DNA of 64,000 nucleotides from Ulvibacter litoralis (GTDB lineage Bacteria; Bacteroidota; Bacteroidia; Flavobacteriales; Flavobacteriaceae), in assembly GCF_900102055.1 (NCBI RefSeq), contig NZ_FNBA01000003.1:62001-126000 (forward strand), read 5' to 3'. Both the position numbers and the translations under genes were made by a program. Positions 43,822 to 52,113 of this stretch are shown in pieces. Positions within the stretch are counted from its first letter, which is position 1; the number at the start of each line of letters is the position of its first letter. The notes below the pieces were generated by a model. That model was not told where the DNA came from, made no database searches, and saw only the letters and a list, made by a program, of their open reading frames with translations.

Positions 43822-44352
43822 ATGAAACAAATTCTAGGGATTGGATCCCGTATAAACCATTCAGAATTCGGAAAAGGAGTCGTTACAAATGTTACATCTA
43901 CGATGTATTGGGTCACTTTTATAGATAGCGGACTTGAAACGATTGCCATAGATGCTGATTTTGAGGTTATTGAGGCTTCAGATGATGATGTGGATACAAT
44001 CAGTTTTTACGAAGTAGAGAAAAGTCTTAAGAGTATCTTGAAGAAATGGAGTGATGTAACAGAAATAGTTCCGTTAGCCGATAAATGGAGGGGAGGCTCA
44101 ATGATTCTGAAGCCTAAAGATGTTAATCTATCGGACAAAGAGATACCTATTGATACCTTTTTTCATAAAATTGTTATGCTTCGAGACCGATTGCGTGTTA
44201 TGGAGCAAAAAATTAATGCAAGTAAAGTCTTAGAAGAACAAGATAAAATTGATTTACAGCAATATATTACCAGATGCTACGGAAGTCTAACGACTTTCAA
44301 TATATTATTTAAAAACAACTCGCATAATTTCAAAGGGGAGGGATCTAAATAA
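43822..44352 (+). CDS. Unknown cytoplasmic protein with Tudor/SH3-like N-terminus
   Basis: 176 residues, no signal peptide or membrane helix. Residues ~5-50 (IGSRINHSEFGKGVVTNV, WVTFIDSGLETI) resemble the small Tudor/SH3-like barrel at the C-terminus of UvrD/PcrA helicases, which has the form VGDRVxHxxFGxGxV. The rest is helical, with a possible coiled coil (KIVMLRDRLRVMEQKINAS). I do not recognise a named family. A nucleic-acid or RNA-polymerase-contacting role would be a guess from the N-terminal likeness. It has its own -7 box. Confidence 0.75.
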   Translation: MKQILGIGSRINHSEFGKGVVTNVTSTMYWVTFIDSGLETIAIDADFEVIEASDDDVDTISFYEVEKSLKSILKKWSDVTEIVPLADKWRGGSMILKPKDVNLSDKEIPIDTFFHKIVMLRDRLRVMEQKINASKVLEEQDKIDLQQYITRCYGSLTTFNILFKNNSHNFKGEGSK

Positions 44353-44420
44353 ATTAAAAACGTATAGGTAGTTTTCAAATAAAGCGTATCTTAATTTCTT
44401 GAAATTTAAACTCAATTCTT

Positions 44421-45131
44421 ATGGAAGAAATCCAGCAACCACAACATAATCTGTTTATTAGCGATCTTGAATCAGACAGAAAAGTAGCTTTTTATAAAAA
44501 AACATACACGCATTTAGCGTTGGCAGTACTACTTTTTGTTTTGGTAGAAACCATATTTTTTCAAATTCCACCGCTTTTAGAGTTTGCACTTTCCTTAACT
44601 CAAGGATGGACATGGCTTCTTATGTTAGGTGGTTTTATGTTGGTGACAAGTTACGCTGAGAAAATGGCACTCACGAGCCATGATAAAAACAAGCAGTATT
44701 TAGCGCTTTTACTATATGTTATAGCGGAAGCATTTATATTTATTCCGCTAATTTTTATGGCCATGATGGTTGCCGATGAAGGTGGCTTTAATATTCTAAA
44801 TCAAGCTGCTATACTAACACTTTCTTTGTTCTCTGGACTTTCAGCAATTGTATTGCTCACGAAAAGAGATTTCTCTTTTATGAAATCAATCCTTGCTATC
44901 GGTTTTTTTGTAGCGCTCGGACTTATAATCGCGGGAACTTTATTTGGATTTAACTTAGGACTTTGGTTTAGCGTAGGAATGATTTTATTAGCTTCTGGAT
45001 CTATATTATACCAAACATCTAACATGGTTCATAAGTACAGTGAAGACCAATATGTAGCGGCTTCTTTAGGATTGTTTGCTTCCTTGATGCTTCTTTTTTG
45101 GTACATATTGAGTATCTTAAATAGAAATTAA
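44421..45131 (+). CDS. Bax inhibitor-1 / YccA family membrane protein
   Basis: 236 residues with seven likely transmembrane helices, starting after a ~25-residue hydrophilic N-terminus (FYKKTYTHLALAVLLF). The LAVL..F opening, the central YVIAEAFIFIPLIFM and the late YQTSNMVHKYSEDQYVAASLGLFASL are characteristic of BI-1/YccA proteins. These act as calcium leak channels or protease modulators in other organisms; the role here is unknown. It lies 68 bp after the previous gene and 100 bp before the MtfA-like peptidase gene. Confidence 0.92.
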   Translation: MEEIQQPQHNLFISDLESDRKVAFYKKTYTHLALAVLLFVLVETIFFQIPPLLEFALSLTQGWTWLLMLGGFMLVTSYAEKMALTSHDKNKQYLALLLYVIAEAFIFIPLIFMAMMVADEGGFNILNQAAILTLSLFSGLSAIVLLTKRDFSFMKSILAIGFFVALGLIIAGTLFGFNLGLWFSVGMILLASGSILYQTSNMVHKYSEDQYVAASLGLFASLMLLFWYILSILNRN

Positions 45132-45231
45132 TATCAAATAACGTACATACTAAAACAGCTTGTAAATCGTTTGTTTGCAGTAGTGTAGCGGTTGTGTAAA
45201 ATAATCGCTATCTTTCTAATCCCAAATCGAT

Positions 45232-46068
45232 ATGATGCTACTGTTACCTCCCGATGAAGACATTGCTTGGATGGCTCCTTATGCCTATGCAGTAGTTCTT
45301 TTAGGCTTCTTTTTTATTCTCTTTAGGCTTTTTGAAAGCTGGTATGCTAGTACTTACAATAAACCTTTGTTTCGTCATTATTTGGTGTACCGTAAACTTT
45401 CAGAAACGCAACGAACTATTTTAGAACAAGATTTCTCCTTTTATAAAAAACTTTCAGAAAAACACAAGAAACAATTTTGTCACAGAGTGGCTCGATTCAT
45501 TGCCGATAAAGAGTTTGTGGGCAGAGAAGGAGTTGTGGTAACCGAAAAGATGAAGGTGCTCATTGCAGCTACAGGTTGTATGCTTAGCTTCGGAAGAAAA
45601 AATTACGAGTATTCTTTAATCGAGTTTATTTTAATTTATCCAAAAGAGTTCTATAGTGCCGTAAATGCTGCTTATCATAAAGGGGAGTTTAACCCTCGCG
45701 AACGCGCTTTGGTATTATCATGGGCAGATTTTGAAACTGGATACAAAATTTCGGACGATAATTTAAATCTTGGTATTCATGAGTTCATGCATGCAATGCA
45801 GCTTGAAGCTAGACAGAGTAAGGATATTGATGCGGTACGTTTTGGAAAACAATTCCAGAATATATTGACGCAATTAACCAATCAAGACTTAAAAGATAAG
45901 TTAGACGAAACGCGGTATTTTAGAGCGTATGCATTTACGAATCAATACGAATTTATGGCGGTATTAGCCGAATATTTTATAGAGTCTCCATCCGATTTTA
46001 AAACCCATTTTCCTAAGCTTTATAACTATACTCAGAAATTGCTCAATTTTACCTTTGCGGGATATTAA
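45232..46068 (+). CDS. MtfA-like zinc-dependent peptidase (M90 family)
   Basis: 278 residues. One N-terminal membrane helix (~14-33), then a cytoplasmic-type domain. The metal-binding motif HEFMH is at H183-H187, with E184 as the catalytic base, and ARQSKDIDAVRFG follows. TGYKISDDNLNLGIHEFMHA is the wider signature of MtfA, which in E. coli inactivates the Mlc repressor. No Mlc homologue is visible here, so the target is unknown. A second ATG is the next codon, so the start is uncertain by one residue. Confidence 0.88.
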   Translation: MMLLLPPDEDIAWMAPYAYAVVLLGFFFILFRLFESWYASTYNKPLFRHYLVYRKLSETQRTILEQDFSFYKKLSEKHKKQFCHRVARFIADKEFVGREGVVVTEKMKVLIAATGCMLSFGRKNYEYSLIEFILIYPKEFYSAVNAAYHKGEFNPRERALVLSWADFETGYKISDDNLNLGIHEFMHAMQLEARQSKDIDAVRFGKQFQNILTQLTNQDLKDKLDETRYFRAYAFTNQYEFMAVLAEYFIESPSDFKTHFPKLYNYTQKLLNFTFAGY

Positions 46069-46106
46069 AATTGAAAAAGGGGAAGTCTTTCACTATTTTA
46101 TTGCTT

Positions 46107-46823
46107 CTAATTTTTAATAAATTTAATCCAACGTTGTCCGTTGTTGTGAAGGATTTGTAGAAAATAAATGCCGTTGTCTAAAGATGAAACATCCAATTTA
46201 TTCAAGTCTTTGTCAGTAACAAACATCTTTTTGCCTTCCATGCTGTACACTGAAACCGAATTGATTTCATTGTTTTGAGATACAATTTGAATACTTTCTG
46301 AAGCTGGGTTAGGGGAGATAGTTACCCGTGTTAATTCATTGTTTTGAACAGATAATAGATAAGGTCTGCTCCAATACACAGCTCTATTTCCAAACGCATC
46401 GTATATTGTAAGGTTTAGACTGTCGTCACTGTTATAGCTAATATCATAGCTAAATTCTCTTGCCTGTCCGTTGCCTAAATAAAATGAACCTAAATAGACA
46501 TTTTCTAAGTCACAAAGGCTTTCACAACTTCCCAAGGTAACATGTGGATCTAAAGCCGTAAATGTCGTGTTTGGGATATCGTAGGTTACGTCGCTAAAGA
46601 AATAATTCAATGTTAAAATCGCAGAAACTTCATTTTCTTCGAATTGTAAATGTGGCGAGAAGAAGGGTACTCCACCTGGAGGGGAACCAACCATTTCATA
46701 GGTTACATCGTCAAATACTACGTATTGAAGATACCAATTATTGTTTAAAAGTTCTGGGTCTTGGGCATTACCTTGTAAGGAGTATAGCCCAAAAACCATC
46801 AAGAGGAAGATGATATTTTTCAT
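46107..46823 (-). CDS. T9SS cargo protein
   Basis: 238 residues. Signal peptide ends QGNAQ. The N-terminal ~150 residues begin LNNNWYLQYVVFDD, a lipocalin-like/META-like opening common in flavobacterial surface proteins, and contain LGSCESLCDL with two Cys. The C-terminal ~75 residues are a T9SS sorting domain: ISPNPASESIQI, VSVYSMEGKKMF, LDVSSLDNGIYFLQI, then KFIKN at the end. It should be exported through the type IX system. Function of the passenger is unknown. It lies 89 bp downstream of ypdA on the same strand. Confidence 0.85.
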   Translation of the reverse strand: MKNIIFLLMVFGLYSLQGNAQDPELLNNNWYLQYVVFDDVTYEMVGSPPGGVPFFSPHLQFEENEVSAILTLNYFFSDVTYDIPNTTFTALDPHVTLGSCESLCDLENVYLGSFYLGNGQAREFSYDISYNSDDSLNLTIYDAFGNRAVYWSRPYLLSVQNNELTRVTISPNPASESIQIVSQNNEINSVSVYSMEGKKMFVTDKDLNKLDVSSLDNGIYFLQILHNNGQRWIKFIKN

Positions 46824-46912
46824 GATACTGCTTTTTCATAGGTTGGAACTACAAGATACTAATAAATTCGCAAATAGCATTTAATCTACTGAAAACCTGT
46901 AAGTTGATTGGT

Positions 46913-47884
46913 TTAATTTTGTAGTTTCGACAGGATGTTATTCGCAATCATTTCTGCGTGAATTCTAGAGTTTTCTATAAACCATTTATGTGTTTCTGTT
47001 CCGCCGCAAATGACACCCGCAAGATATAGCGAAGGGATGTTAGTTTCCATTGTTTCTGGATTGTAAGTCGGAATCTTTTTCTCTTCTGAAAGGGTAACGC
47101 CCATCGACTTTAAAAAAGTAAAATCTGGACGATATCCGGTTAGGGCTACCACAAAATCATTTTCTAACATCTGAGTCCCTTCTGAAGTTTCAATCGTTAC
47201 ATTTTCTTCAGTAATTTTAGAAATAGAAGCATTAAAAATGGCTTTAATACTGCCTTCTTCAATTCTGTTTTCAATGTCAGGTTTTACCCAGTATTTTACA
47301 CGATCGCCAATAGTAGCGCCGCGAACCACCATCGTTACATCGCCTCCCTTTCGGTAAATTTCTAAGGCTGCATCTACTGCCGAATTACTAGCGCCTACAA
47401 CAATTACTTTCTGAAGTATAAACGGGTGCGCTTCTTTGTAATAATGAAATACCTTCGGAAGGTTTTCACCAGGGACATCTAAAAGCGCAGGGATATCATA
47501 AAATCCGGTACTCACAATGACGTGGGCAGCGGTATAGTTGTTTTTTTCTGAAACTATCGTGAATTGATCACCTTCTTTAGTTACTGAAACTACTTTTTCG
47601 TAGGTGTTGATCTGAAGCTTGTTCGAAGTAGCAACACGTCTGTAGTATTCCAACGCTTCATTACGAGTTGGCTTCGGATTGTTGCTTATAAAAGGAATGT
47701 TGTCAAGTTCTAATTTTTCCGAAGTAGAAAAAAAAGTCATGTTCAAAGGATAGTTAAAAAGGGAATTGGTTAAGGTGCCTTTTTCTAACACGACATAATC
47801 AAGTCCCTTTTTTTTACATTCTAAAGCACAGGCAATACCAATAGGTCCTGCGCCAATAATGATAACATCTTTGGTTTTTTGCAT
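46913..47884 (-). CDS. ypdA: YpdA-family putative bacillithiol disulfide reductase
   Basis: 323 residues. FAD site GAGPIGIACA (11-20), NADPH site GASNSAVDAALEIYRKGG in the middle, and FVVALTGYRPD plus LYLAGVICGG near the C-terminus. The layout is a thioredoxin-reductase-like fold without a CxxC, which is typical of YpdA (Bdr). In bacilli this enzyme reduces oxidised bacillithiol; many Bacteroidota also make bacillithiol. No bshA/B/C gene is visible in the window. The gene lies 4 bp downstream of rpe in a tight three-gene unit with the BLUF gene. Confidence 0.9.
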   Translation of the reverse strand: MQKTKDVIIIGAGPIGIACALECKKKGLDYVVLEKGTLTNSLFNYPLNMTFFSTSEKLELDNIPFISNNPKPTRNEALEYYRRVATSNKLQINTYEKVVSVTKEGDQFTIVSEKNNYTAAHVIVSTGFYDIPALLDVPGENLPKVFHYYKEAHPFILQKVIVVGASNSAVDAALEIYRKGGDVTMVVRGATIGDRVKYWVKPDIENRIEEGSIKAIFNASISKITEENVTIETSEGTQMLENDFVVALTGYRPDFTFLKSMGVTLSEEKKIPTYNPETMETNIPSLYLAGVICGGTETHKWFIENSRIHAEMIANNILSKLQN

Positions 47885-47888
47885 TCGT

Positions 47889-48548
47889 TTATTTCACTAG
47901 TTCCTTAAGTCCTTTAACGGTTTCTGTCGGATTTTCAGAACCAAAAACATAACTTCCAGCAACCAGTACATCGGCACCAGCGTCCACCAATTGTTTTGCA
48001 TTTTTATTCGTTACACCACCATCTATTTCAATACGTGTTGAAGCACCTTTAGCTTTAATCATTGCTTTTAGTTGTGCGACTTTGTTGTATGTGTTTTCTA
48101 TATAACTCTGACCGCCAAAACCTGGGTTTACGCTCATAAGGCATACCAAATCGATGTCTTGAATTGTGTCTTCCAACAAGGATACGTTAGTGTGTGGATT
48201 AAGCGCAACACCTGCTTGCATTCCTTCTGCTTTAATGGCTTGAAGTGTTCGATGTAGGTGTGGACAAGCCTCATAATGAACTGTAAGTACATTGCTCCCT
48301 AATTCGGCAAATGTTTTGATATAGCGGTCCGGATCTACAATCATTAAATGTACATCTAAGGGTTTTTTAGCGTGTTTCGCAATGGCTTTTATGACAGGCA
48401 TTCCGAAGGAAATATTAGGGACAAAAACGCCGTCCATCACGTCAATGTGAAACCAGTCGGCATCACTATTATTTATCATTTCGATGTCGCGTTGAAGGTT
48501 TGCGAAATCGGCGGCTAAGACGGAAGGGGCAATTAAAGTGTTACTCAT
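47889..48548 (-). CDS. rpe: Ribulose-phosphate 3-epimerase
   Basis: 219 residues. It interconverts ribulose-5-phosphate and xylulose-5-phosphate in the pentose phosphate pathway. The TIM-barrel motifs are in order: APSVLAADFANL, HIDVMDGVFVPNISFG with the metal-binding His/Asp, DVHLMI, VNPGFGGQ, and EIDGGV with the second catalytic Asp. Its ATG overlaps the BLUF gene's TGA as ATGA (48545-48548), so translation is coupled. Confidence 0.96.
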   Translation of the reverse strand: MSNTLIAPSVLAADFANLQRDIEMINNSDADWFHIDVMDGVFVPNISFGMPVIKAIAKHAKKPLDVHLMIVDPDRYIKTFAELGSNVLTVHYEACPHLHRTLQAIKAEGMQAGVALNPHTNVSLLEDTIQDIDLVCLMSVNPGFGGQSYIENTYNKVAQLKAMIKAKGASTRIEIDGGVTNKNAKQLVDAGADVLVAGSYVFGSENPTETVKGLKELVK

Positions 48549-48949
48549 GGAGCGTATACAAAAGGGTTAATTAATCTTGTTATTTTATTAGAAAATGATG
48601 TTTTCTCTTTAAAAAAATCGAGGTACTTCTTAATGGAAATTAAATCTTCTTTAGATTTTACGACATTAAAAGTGGAACTATAATTTGCAAAAATAGGGAA
48701 TTCTATGTCGTGATGAATCAAAGTTTCGATATTATCATGTCTAGTGTCTTCACTAATAATATCGAATAAGCTCTCTACATGTTTTTTTTCGCCTTCAAGA
48801 ACTTGAAAGAAATTTCCAAACCCAAATAGAAGGATGCCTGTAACATTCTCTCTGCGGTTGTTTATTTGAGTAGCTTCAAATATTTGATTTACATCTTCGT
48901 CGGTATATCCTTCGACTAACTTACTAACATAGCATATGGTGTGGTTCAT
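48545..48949 (-). CDS. Stand-alone BLUF blue-light photoreceptor
   Basis: 134 residues: one BLUF domain and ~35 extra residues, no output domain. The flavin-site residues are present: Y7 in ICYVSKL, N35 in ENVTGILLFG, and Q49 in FFQVLEGE, followed by EDTRHDNIE. These are the Tyr, Asn and Gln of AppA/Slr1694-type sensors that rewire hydrogen bonds to FAD on blue light. Short BLUF proteins usually act through partner proteins. It is the first gene of a unit with rpe and ypdA, linked by a 4-base overlap. Why light sensing would sit with pentose-phosphate and redox enzymes is not known. Confidence 0.9.
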   Translation of the reverse strand: MNHTICYVSKLVEGYTDEDVNQIFEATQINNRRENVTGILLFGFGNFFQVLEGEKKHVESLFDIISEDTRHDNIETLIHHDIEFPIFANYSSTFNVVKSKEDLISIKKYLDFFKEKTSFSNKITRLINPFVYAP

Positions 48950-49122
48950 AGTACCGAAAATTTAATTCAAGATACAAAAAATGTTAAAAAATCGGGCCGA
49001 GTTCTTAGCGGTTTATTCATTTAGATAAAAAATAGAGAACCGCTCGGTAGCATTAGTCCGAAACACTATAAAATGATAAACCTCCGGTAATCAGCCGGAG
49101 GTCATTCATCAATCAAAAAACG
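48950..49122. other. Structured intergenic region between BLUF and rpoD
   Basis: Two inverted repeats besides the rpoD terminator. CCTCCGG/CCGGAGG at 49081-49101 forms a 7-bp stem. GCGGTT/AACCGC at 49008-49043 extends with CCGA/TCGG after a 7-base bulge. They could be a secondary terminator and a leader structure or operator for the BLUF gene. No reading frame is convincing on either strand. Confidence 0.45.
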
Positions 49123-49162
49123 AACAGTATGAGAATCTTGCCGAAGCAAGAGAATACTGTTT
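49117..49162 (-). terminator. rpoD terminator with UUCG tetraloop
   Basis: On the minus strand, AACAGTAT pairs with ATACTGTT and TTGC with GCAA, closing a TTCG tetraloop; a short internal loop separates the stems. CG then TTTTTT follows (complement of 49115-49122). It begins 17 bp after the rpoD stop codon. Confidence 0.8.
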
Positions 49163-49178
49163 GTTGCTGTTATTGGGA

Positions 49179-50042
49179 TTATCCCAAATATGTCATTAGT
49201 ATTTTACTTCTAGAGGTGTGTTTTAATCTACGAATCGCTTTTTCTTTGATTTGACGCACACGCTCTCTGGTTAAATCAAAAGTTTCGCCAATTTCTTCAA
49301 GTGTCATCGGGTGTTGGTCGCCCAATCCAAAGTACAAACGAACAACGTCTGCTTCACGAGGAGTTAGCGTTTCTAACGCTCGTTCAATTTCAGTTCGTAA
49401 TGATTCGTGCAATAAGGAACGGTCTGGATTTGGAGACTCTCCACTGCGCAATACATCGTATAGGTTTGAATCTTCTCCTTCAACCAAAGGAGCATCCATC
49501 GAGACGTGACGTCCAGAGTTTTTCATAGACTCTTTTACATCACTAATCGTCATGTCTAATTCTTTCGCAATCTCTTCAGCAGAAGGTGGACGTTCATTTG
49601 CTTGCTCTAAAAAGGCATACATCTTGTTAATTTTGTTGATGCTACCAATTTTATTTAAGGGCAAACGTACAATACGCGATTGTTCTGCCAATGCTTGTAA
49701 AATGGACTGACGAATCCACCAAACAGCATACGATATAAATTTAAAACCACGCGTTTCATCAAAACGTTGTGCAGCTTTAATAAGTCCTAGATTTCCTTCG
49801 TTAATTAAATCGGGTAATGTTAATCCTTGATTTTGGTATTGTTTAGATACCGAAACCACGAAACGTAAGTTCGCTTTGGTTAATTTTTCCAAAGCAACAT
49901 GGTCACCCGCTTTTATACGTTGCGCCAATTCTACCTCTTCGTCTGCGGTAATTAAGTCAACTTTTCCAATTTCTTGAAGGTACTTGTCTAAGGAAGCAGT
50001 TTCTCTATTTGTAACCTGCTTGGTGATTTTAAGTTGTCTCAT
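49179..50042 (-). CDS. rpoD: Primary RNA polymerase sigma factor RpoD/SigA
   Basis: 287 residues, the compact form found across Bacteroidota; region 1.1 is missing. Region 1.2 [14 protein letters not shown], region 2 with [19 protein letters not shown] (start of the motif) and AVWWIRQSI, region 3 [21 protein letters not shown], and region 4 [23 protein letters not shown] with the HTH. It directs transcription from TTG/TAnnTTTG promoters, which fits the boxes seen throughout this window. It stands alone, closed by a strong hairpin terminator. Confidence 0.96.
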   Translation of the reverse strand: MRQLKITKQVTNRETASLDKYLQEIGKVDLITADEEVELAQRIKAGDHVALEKLTKANLRFVVSVSKQYQNQGLTLPDLINEGNLGLIKAAQRFDETRGFKFISYAVWWIRQSILQALAEQSRIVRLPLNKIGSINKINKMYAFLEQANERPPSAEEIAKELDMTISDVKESMKNSGRHVSMDAPLVEGEDSNLYDVLRSGESPNPDRSLLHESLRTEIERALETLTPREADVVRLYFGLGDQHPMTLEEIGETFDLTRERVRQIKEKAIRRLKHTSRSKILMTYLG

Positions 50043-50134
50043 GTAAAATTTGAGTGTTAAGTTGTGTTGCGTATGTAGTTATACGGATTGAGACACGTAA
50101 ATGTTACAAAAAGGATTACTTTTTTTTATAAATT

Positions 50135-50836
50135 TTAAATTGAATCGGTTTTTTTTATGGGAGGTGAATTGGGTTTTGGAATTGTTTGTATTGTATCTAT
50201 CTGATTTACAGTATTTAATATGCTGTCTATCGTTTTTTTGTTGTTTGTGGTTATGGTTTCGTTTGTTTCACTGTTGTAGTAGTGGTAATTTTTAGTAATG
50301 GTGTAATTCTCATCGAACGTGCTTTCCTTTTTCTTAGAAGCTCCTTTTTTAGATGTTTTTTTATCTGAAACTGATTCTTCAGTAATTTTAGGAGGCGTAT
50401 TATTTTGTGTTGCTTTTTCTTCGGAAGAAGCTGCGACAGTGTTTTCTGTTTCTTCTGAAGGTTCTCTGGTGTTAGCTACAGAAATTTTCAATTGTTTTTC
50501 TGAAGTTTTTTCTGAAACCCTATTCGCTTCAGAAATAGGAAGCGTTTCTTTAAAAGTTTCATTCTTTTTTAGAGTATTGTTTTCAGTTGTAGTCGTTTCC
50601 GAAGTGCTATCATTCCGAAGAGGAGAAGAACTTTCCATAGTATTGATTCCAAGTAGCACAACGAGTAAAAGCGCAATGCCTCCGCCTGTGAGCCAAAAAA
50701 GAAAAAAGCGTCTTTTCTTTTTTTCTTCGGCTTCTAGGGTTGCATTAATTTTATCCCAAAGTCCTTCATTAGGTGCAATGTCTATACTTTTTAACTTCTT
50801 CTCAAAAAGCGATCCTATGTCTTCTCTATCTTTCAT
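50135..50836 (-). CDS. Membrane protein, probable anti-sigma factor (module 2)
   Basis: 233 residues. Cytoplasmic N-terminus with PNEGLWDKINATLEAEEKKK (~20-39), one transmembrane helix (~45-64, FFLFWLTGGGIALLLVVLL), then a Ser/Thr/Glu-rich periplasmic tail ending in an Asn/Thr-rich segment. It has the same plan and the same PxEGxWxK motif as 13485-14291, but the tails do not match. It overlaps the ECF sigma gene by 11 bases. No zinc-binding anti-sigma motif is present. The anti-sigma role is inferred from overlap, topology and the second module. Confidence 0.7.
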   Translation of the reverse strand: MKDREDIGSLFEKKLKSIDIAPNEGLWDKINATLEAEEKKKRRFFLFWLTGGGIALLLVVLLGINTMESSSPLRNDSTSETTTTENNTLKKNETFKETLPISEANRVSEKTSEKQLKISVANTREPSEETENTVAASSEEKATQNNTPPKITEESVSDKKTSKKGASKKKESTFDENYTITKNYHYYNSETNETITTNNKKTIDSILNTVNQIDTIQTIPKPNSPPIKKTDSI

Positions 50837-51383
50837 TGTTTGGCTCTTTTAAATTCATAGTTTGCGTAATCGCTGTGATTTTCTCTCGCAAGATGTGCTT
50901 TGCTCGATGGTAATTCGATTTTGAAGTATTTTCTGAAATATTCAATAAATCAGCAACTTCTTTGTGTGAGTATCCATCTAGTTGATACAAATTGAACACC
51001 AACCGATATTGGTCTGGCAGTTCTTGAATACAGGTTAAAAGGGTGTCTAACGGAATTTCTAATAAATCACTTGTTATCGTAGTGTCTTCCAATATGTCGT
51101 CTTTTAGCTCGGTAGGCACATGTTTGTTTGCTTTGTATGCATCAATAGCTTTGTAAATGGTAATTCGCTTCATCCAGCCTTCAAAAGAACCTTTGCCTTT
51201 GTAGGTTTTTATTTTTTGAAAAATTGTGACAAACGCGTCGTGTAAATTGTCTTCCGCATCGGCTTCGTTTCGACAATACTTTAAAGAAGTAAAATACAAG
51301 ACGTCTTTGTACTTCCGAAACAGCTCATTTTGGGCTGTTCGGTTGTTTTTAATGCATTGTTTTATGAGTTCTTCTGTCTTCAA
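50826..51383 (-). CDS. ECF RNA polymerase sigma factor (module 2)
   Basis: 185 residues. Region 2 (~15-85) has NRTAQNELFRKY, EADAEDNLHDAFVTIF and GSFEGWMKRITIYKAI. Region 4 (~115-175) has IQELPDQYRLVFNLYQLDGYSHKEVADLLNISENTSKSNYHRAK (parts quoted). It resembles the module 1 sigma in length and in GSFEGW and ISExTSKS motifs, so the two are related. Unlike module 1, no AAC/CGTC promoter stands directly upstream. A lipoprotein gene ends 18 bp before it, so it may be in that transcript. Confidence 0.92.
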   Translation of the reverse strand: MKTEELIKQCIKNNRTAQNELFRKYKDVLYFTSLKYCRNEADAEDNLHDAFVTIFQKIKTYKGKGSFEGWMKRITIYKAIDAYKANKHVPTELKDDILEDTTITSDLLEIPLDTLLTCIQELPDQYRLVFNLYQLDGYSHKEVADLLNISENTSKSNYHRAKHILREKITAITQTMNLKEPNNER

Positions 51384-51401
51384 ATAATAAGGTGTCGATT
51401 C

Positions 51402-52013
51402 TTAGAATGATCTAATGGGTCTTACTCTATTACCACTTACTTTAGAAGAAGTGATTTTTCGAGTGTCTTCAAAAACGGGAGTAATGCTAAAATCCCAAAC
51501 GTAGCTATTTAAATAGCAGGGAGGTCCACCCATTGCAGAGCATCCATTAAATCCTTCGGTAGAACTTGAATATACCCAATATTCTTCATTTGCAAAACCG
51601 CCTATTGCATCTTTATGCTCATACACAAGCCCAAGTTCATCTATAGAAGGTAGAAACCAATCGTCATAGCCATTCTGAACTAAATCAGCACATAATTTTG
51701 CGGCATATACGTCTTCATCACAATAGTTTACAATGGCTTGAGTGTTTGCTTCGCCTGTTCCAATTGTATGGTCTTGGGCTATGGGTGCTTGGTTTGCGGT
51801 ACAGCCCCATTCTGCTACTTCTAAATCATTTTGAAGGGCGATTAATCCGTGTTCTCCAGAGTCGTCCAGATAGAATATGATTCCCCCTTGGTATGCTTGG
51901 CCAATTTCTAATGCTACGGTTTCTTCTGAAGTATCATCATTGCTACTACAGGCAGCAACGACTAGGAACAGTATTGCTAATTGGCTGAAAAATGTGTATT
52001 GATATTTTTTCAT
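51402..52013 (-). CDS. Lipoprotein with Lcl/DUF1566-like C-terminal domain
   Basis: 203 residues. The leader ends in FLVVAAC, a lipobox with Cys22. Early mature sequence is GQAYQGGIIFYLDDSGEHG, and the C-terminal part has DDWFLPSIDEL, YWVYSSSTE and SGNRVRPIRSF. This is the Fibrobacter/Legionella Lcl-type DUF1566 fold, which in other proteins binds glycans or collagen. Six Cys residues may form disulfides. It ends 18 bp before the sigma gene of module 2 and could be co-transcribed with it. Confidence 0.82.
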   Translation of the reverse strand: MKKYQYTFFSQLAILFLVVAACSSNDDTSEETVALEIGQAYQGGIIFYLDDSGEHGLIALQNDLEVAEWGCTANQAPIAQDHTIGTGEANTQAIVNYCDEDVYAAKLCADLVQNGYDDWFLPSIDELGLVYEHKDAIGGFANEEYWVYSSSTEGFNGCSAMGGPPCYLNSYVWDFSITPVFEDTRKITSSKVSGNRVRPIRSF

Positions 52014-52113
52014 AATTTGTTTTGATTAGTGGTCGTTAAAAGTTCGCTTAATGAGTTGAATATAATTTTTAGTTTGGAATGTTCAATGGGTTTTATGGTT
52101 GTTTTAGTGGTAC

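Noticed and set aside
49129-49254. 41-codon plus-strand frame over the rpoD terminator as a real gene
   Set aside because: It is antisense to the end of rpoD and made of terminator sequence. Only the leader similarity is notable, so it is kept as a low-interest finding and not annotated as a CDS.
50319-50852. 177-residue plus-strand frame opposite the anti-sigma-like gene
   Set aside because: It is Ser/Val/Phe-rich because it is the complement of a Glu/Thr/Lys-rich tail. The minus-strand product has the sigma overlap and transmembrane helix.
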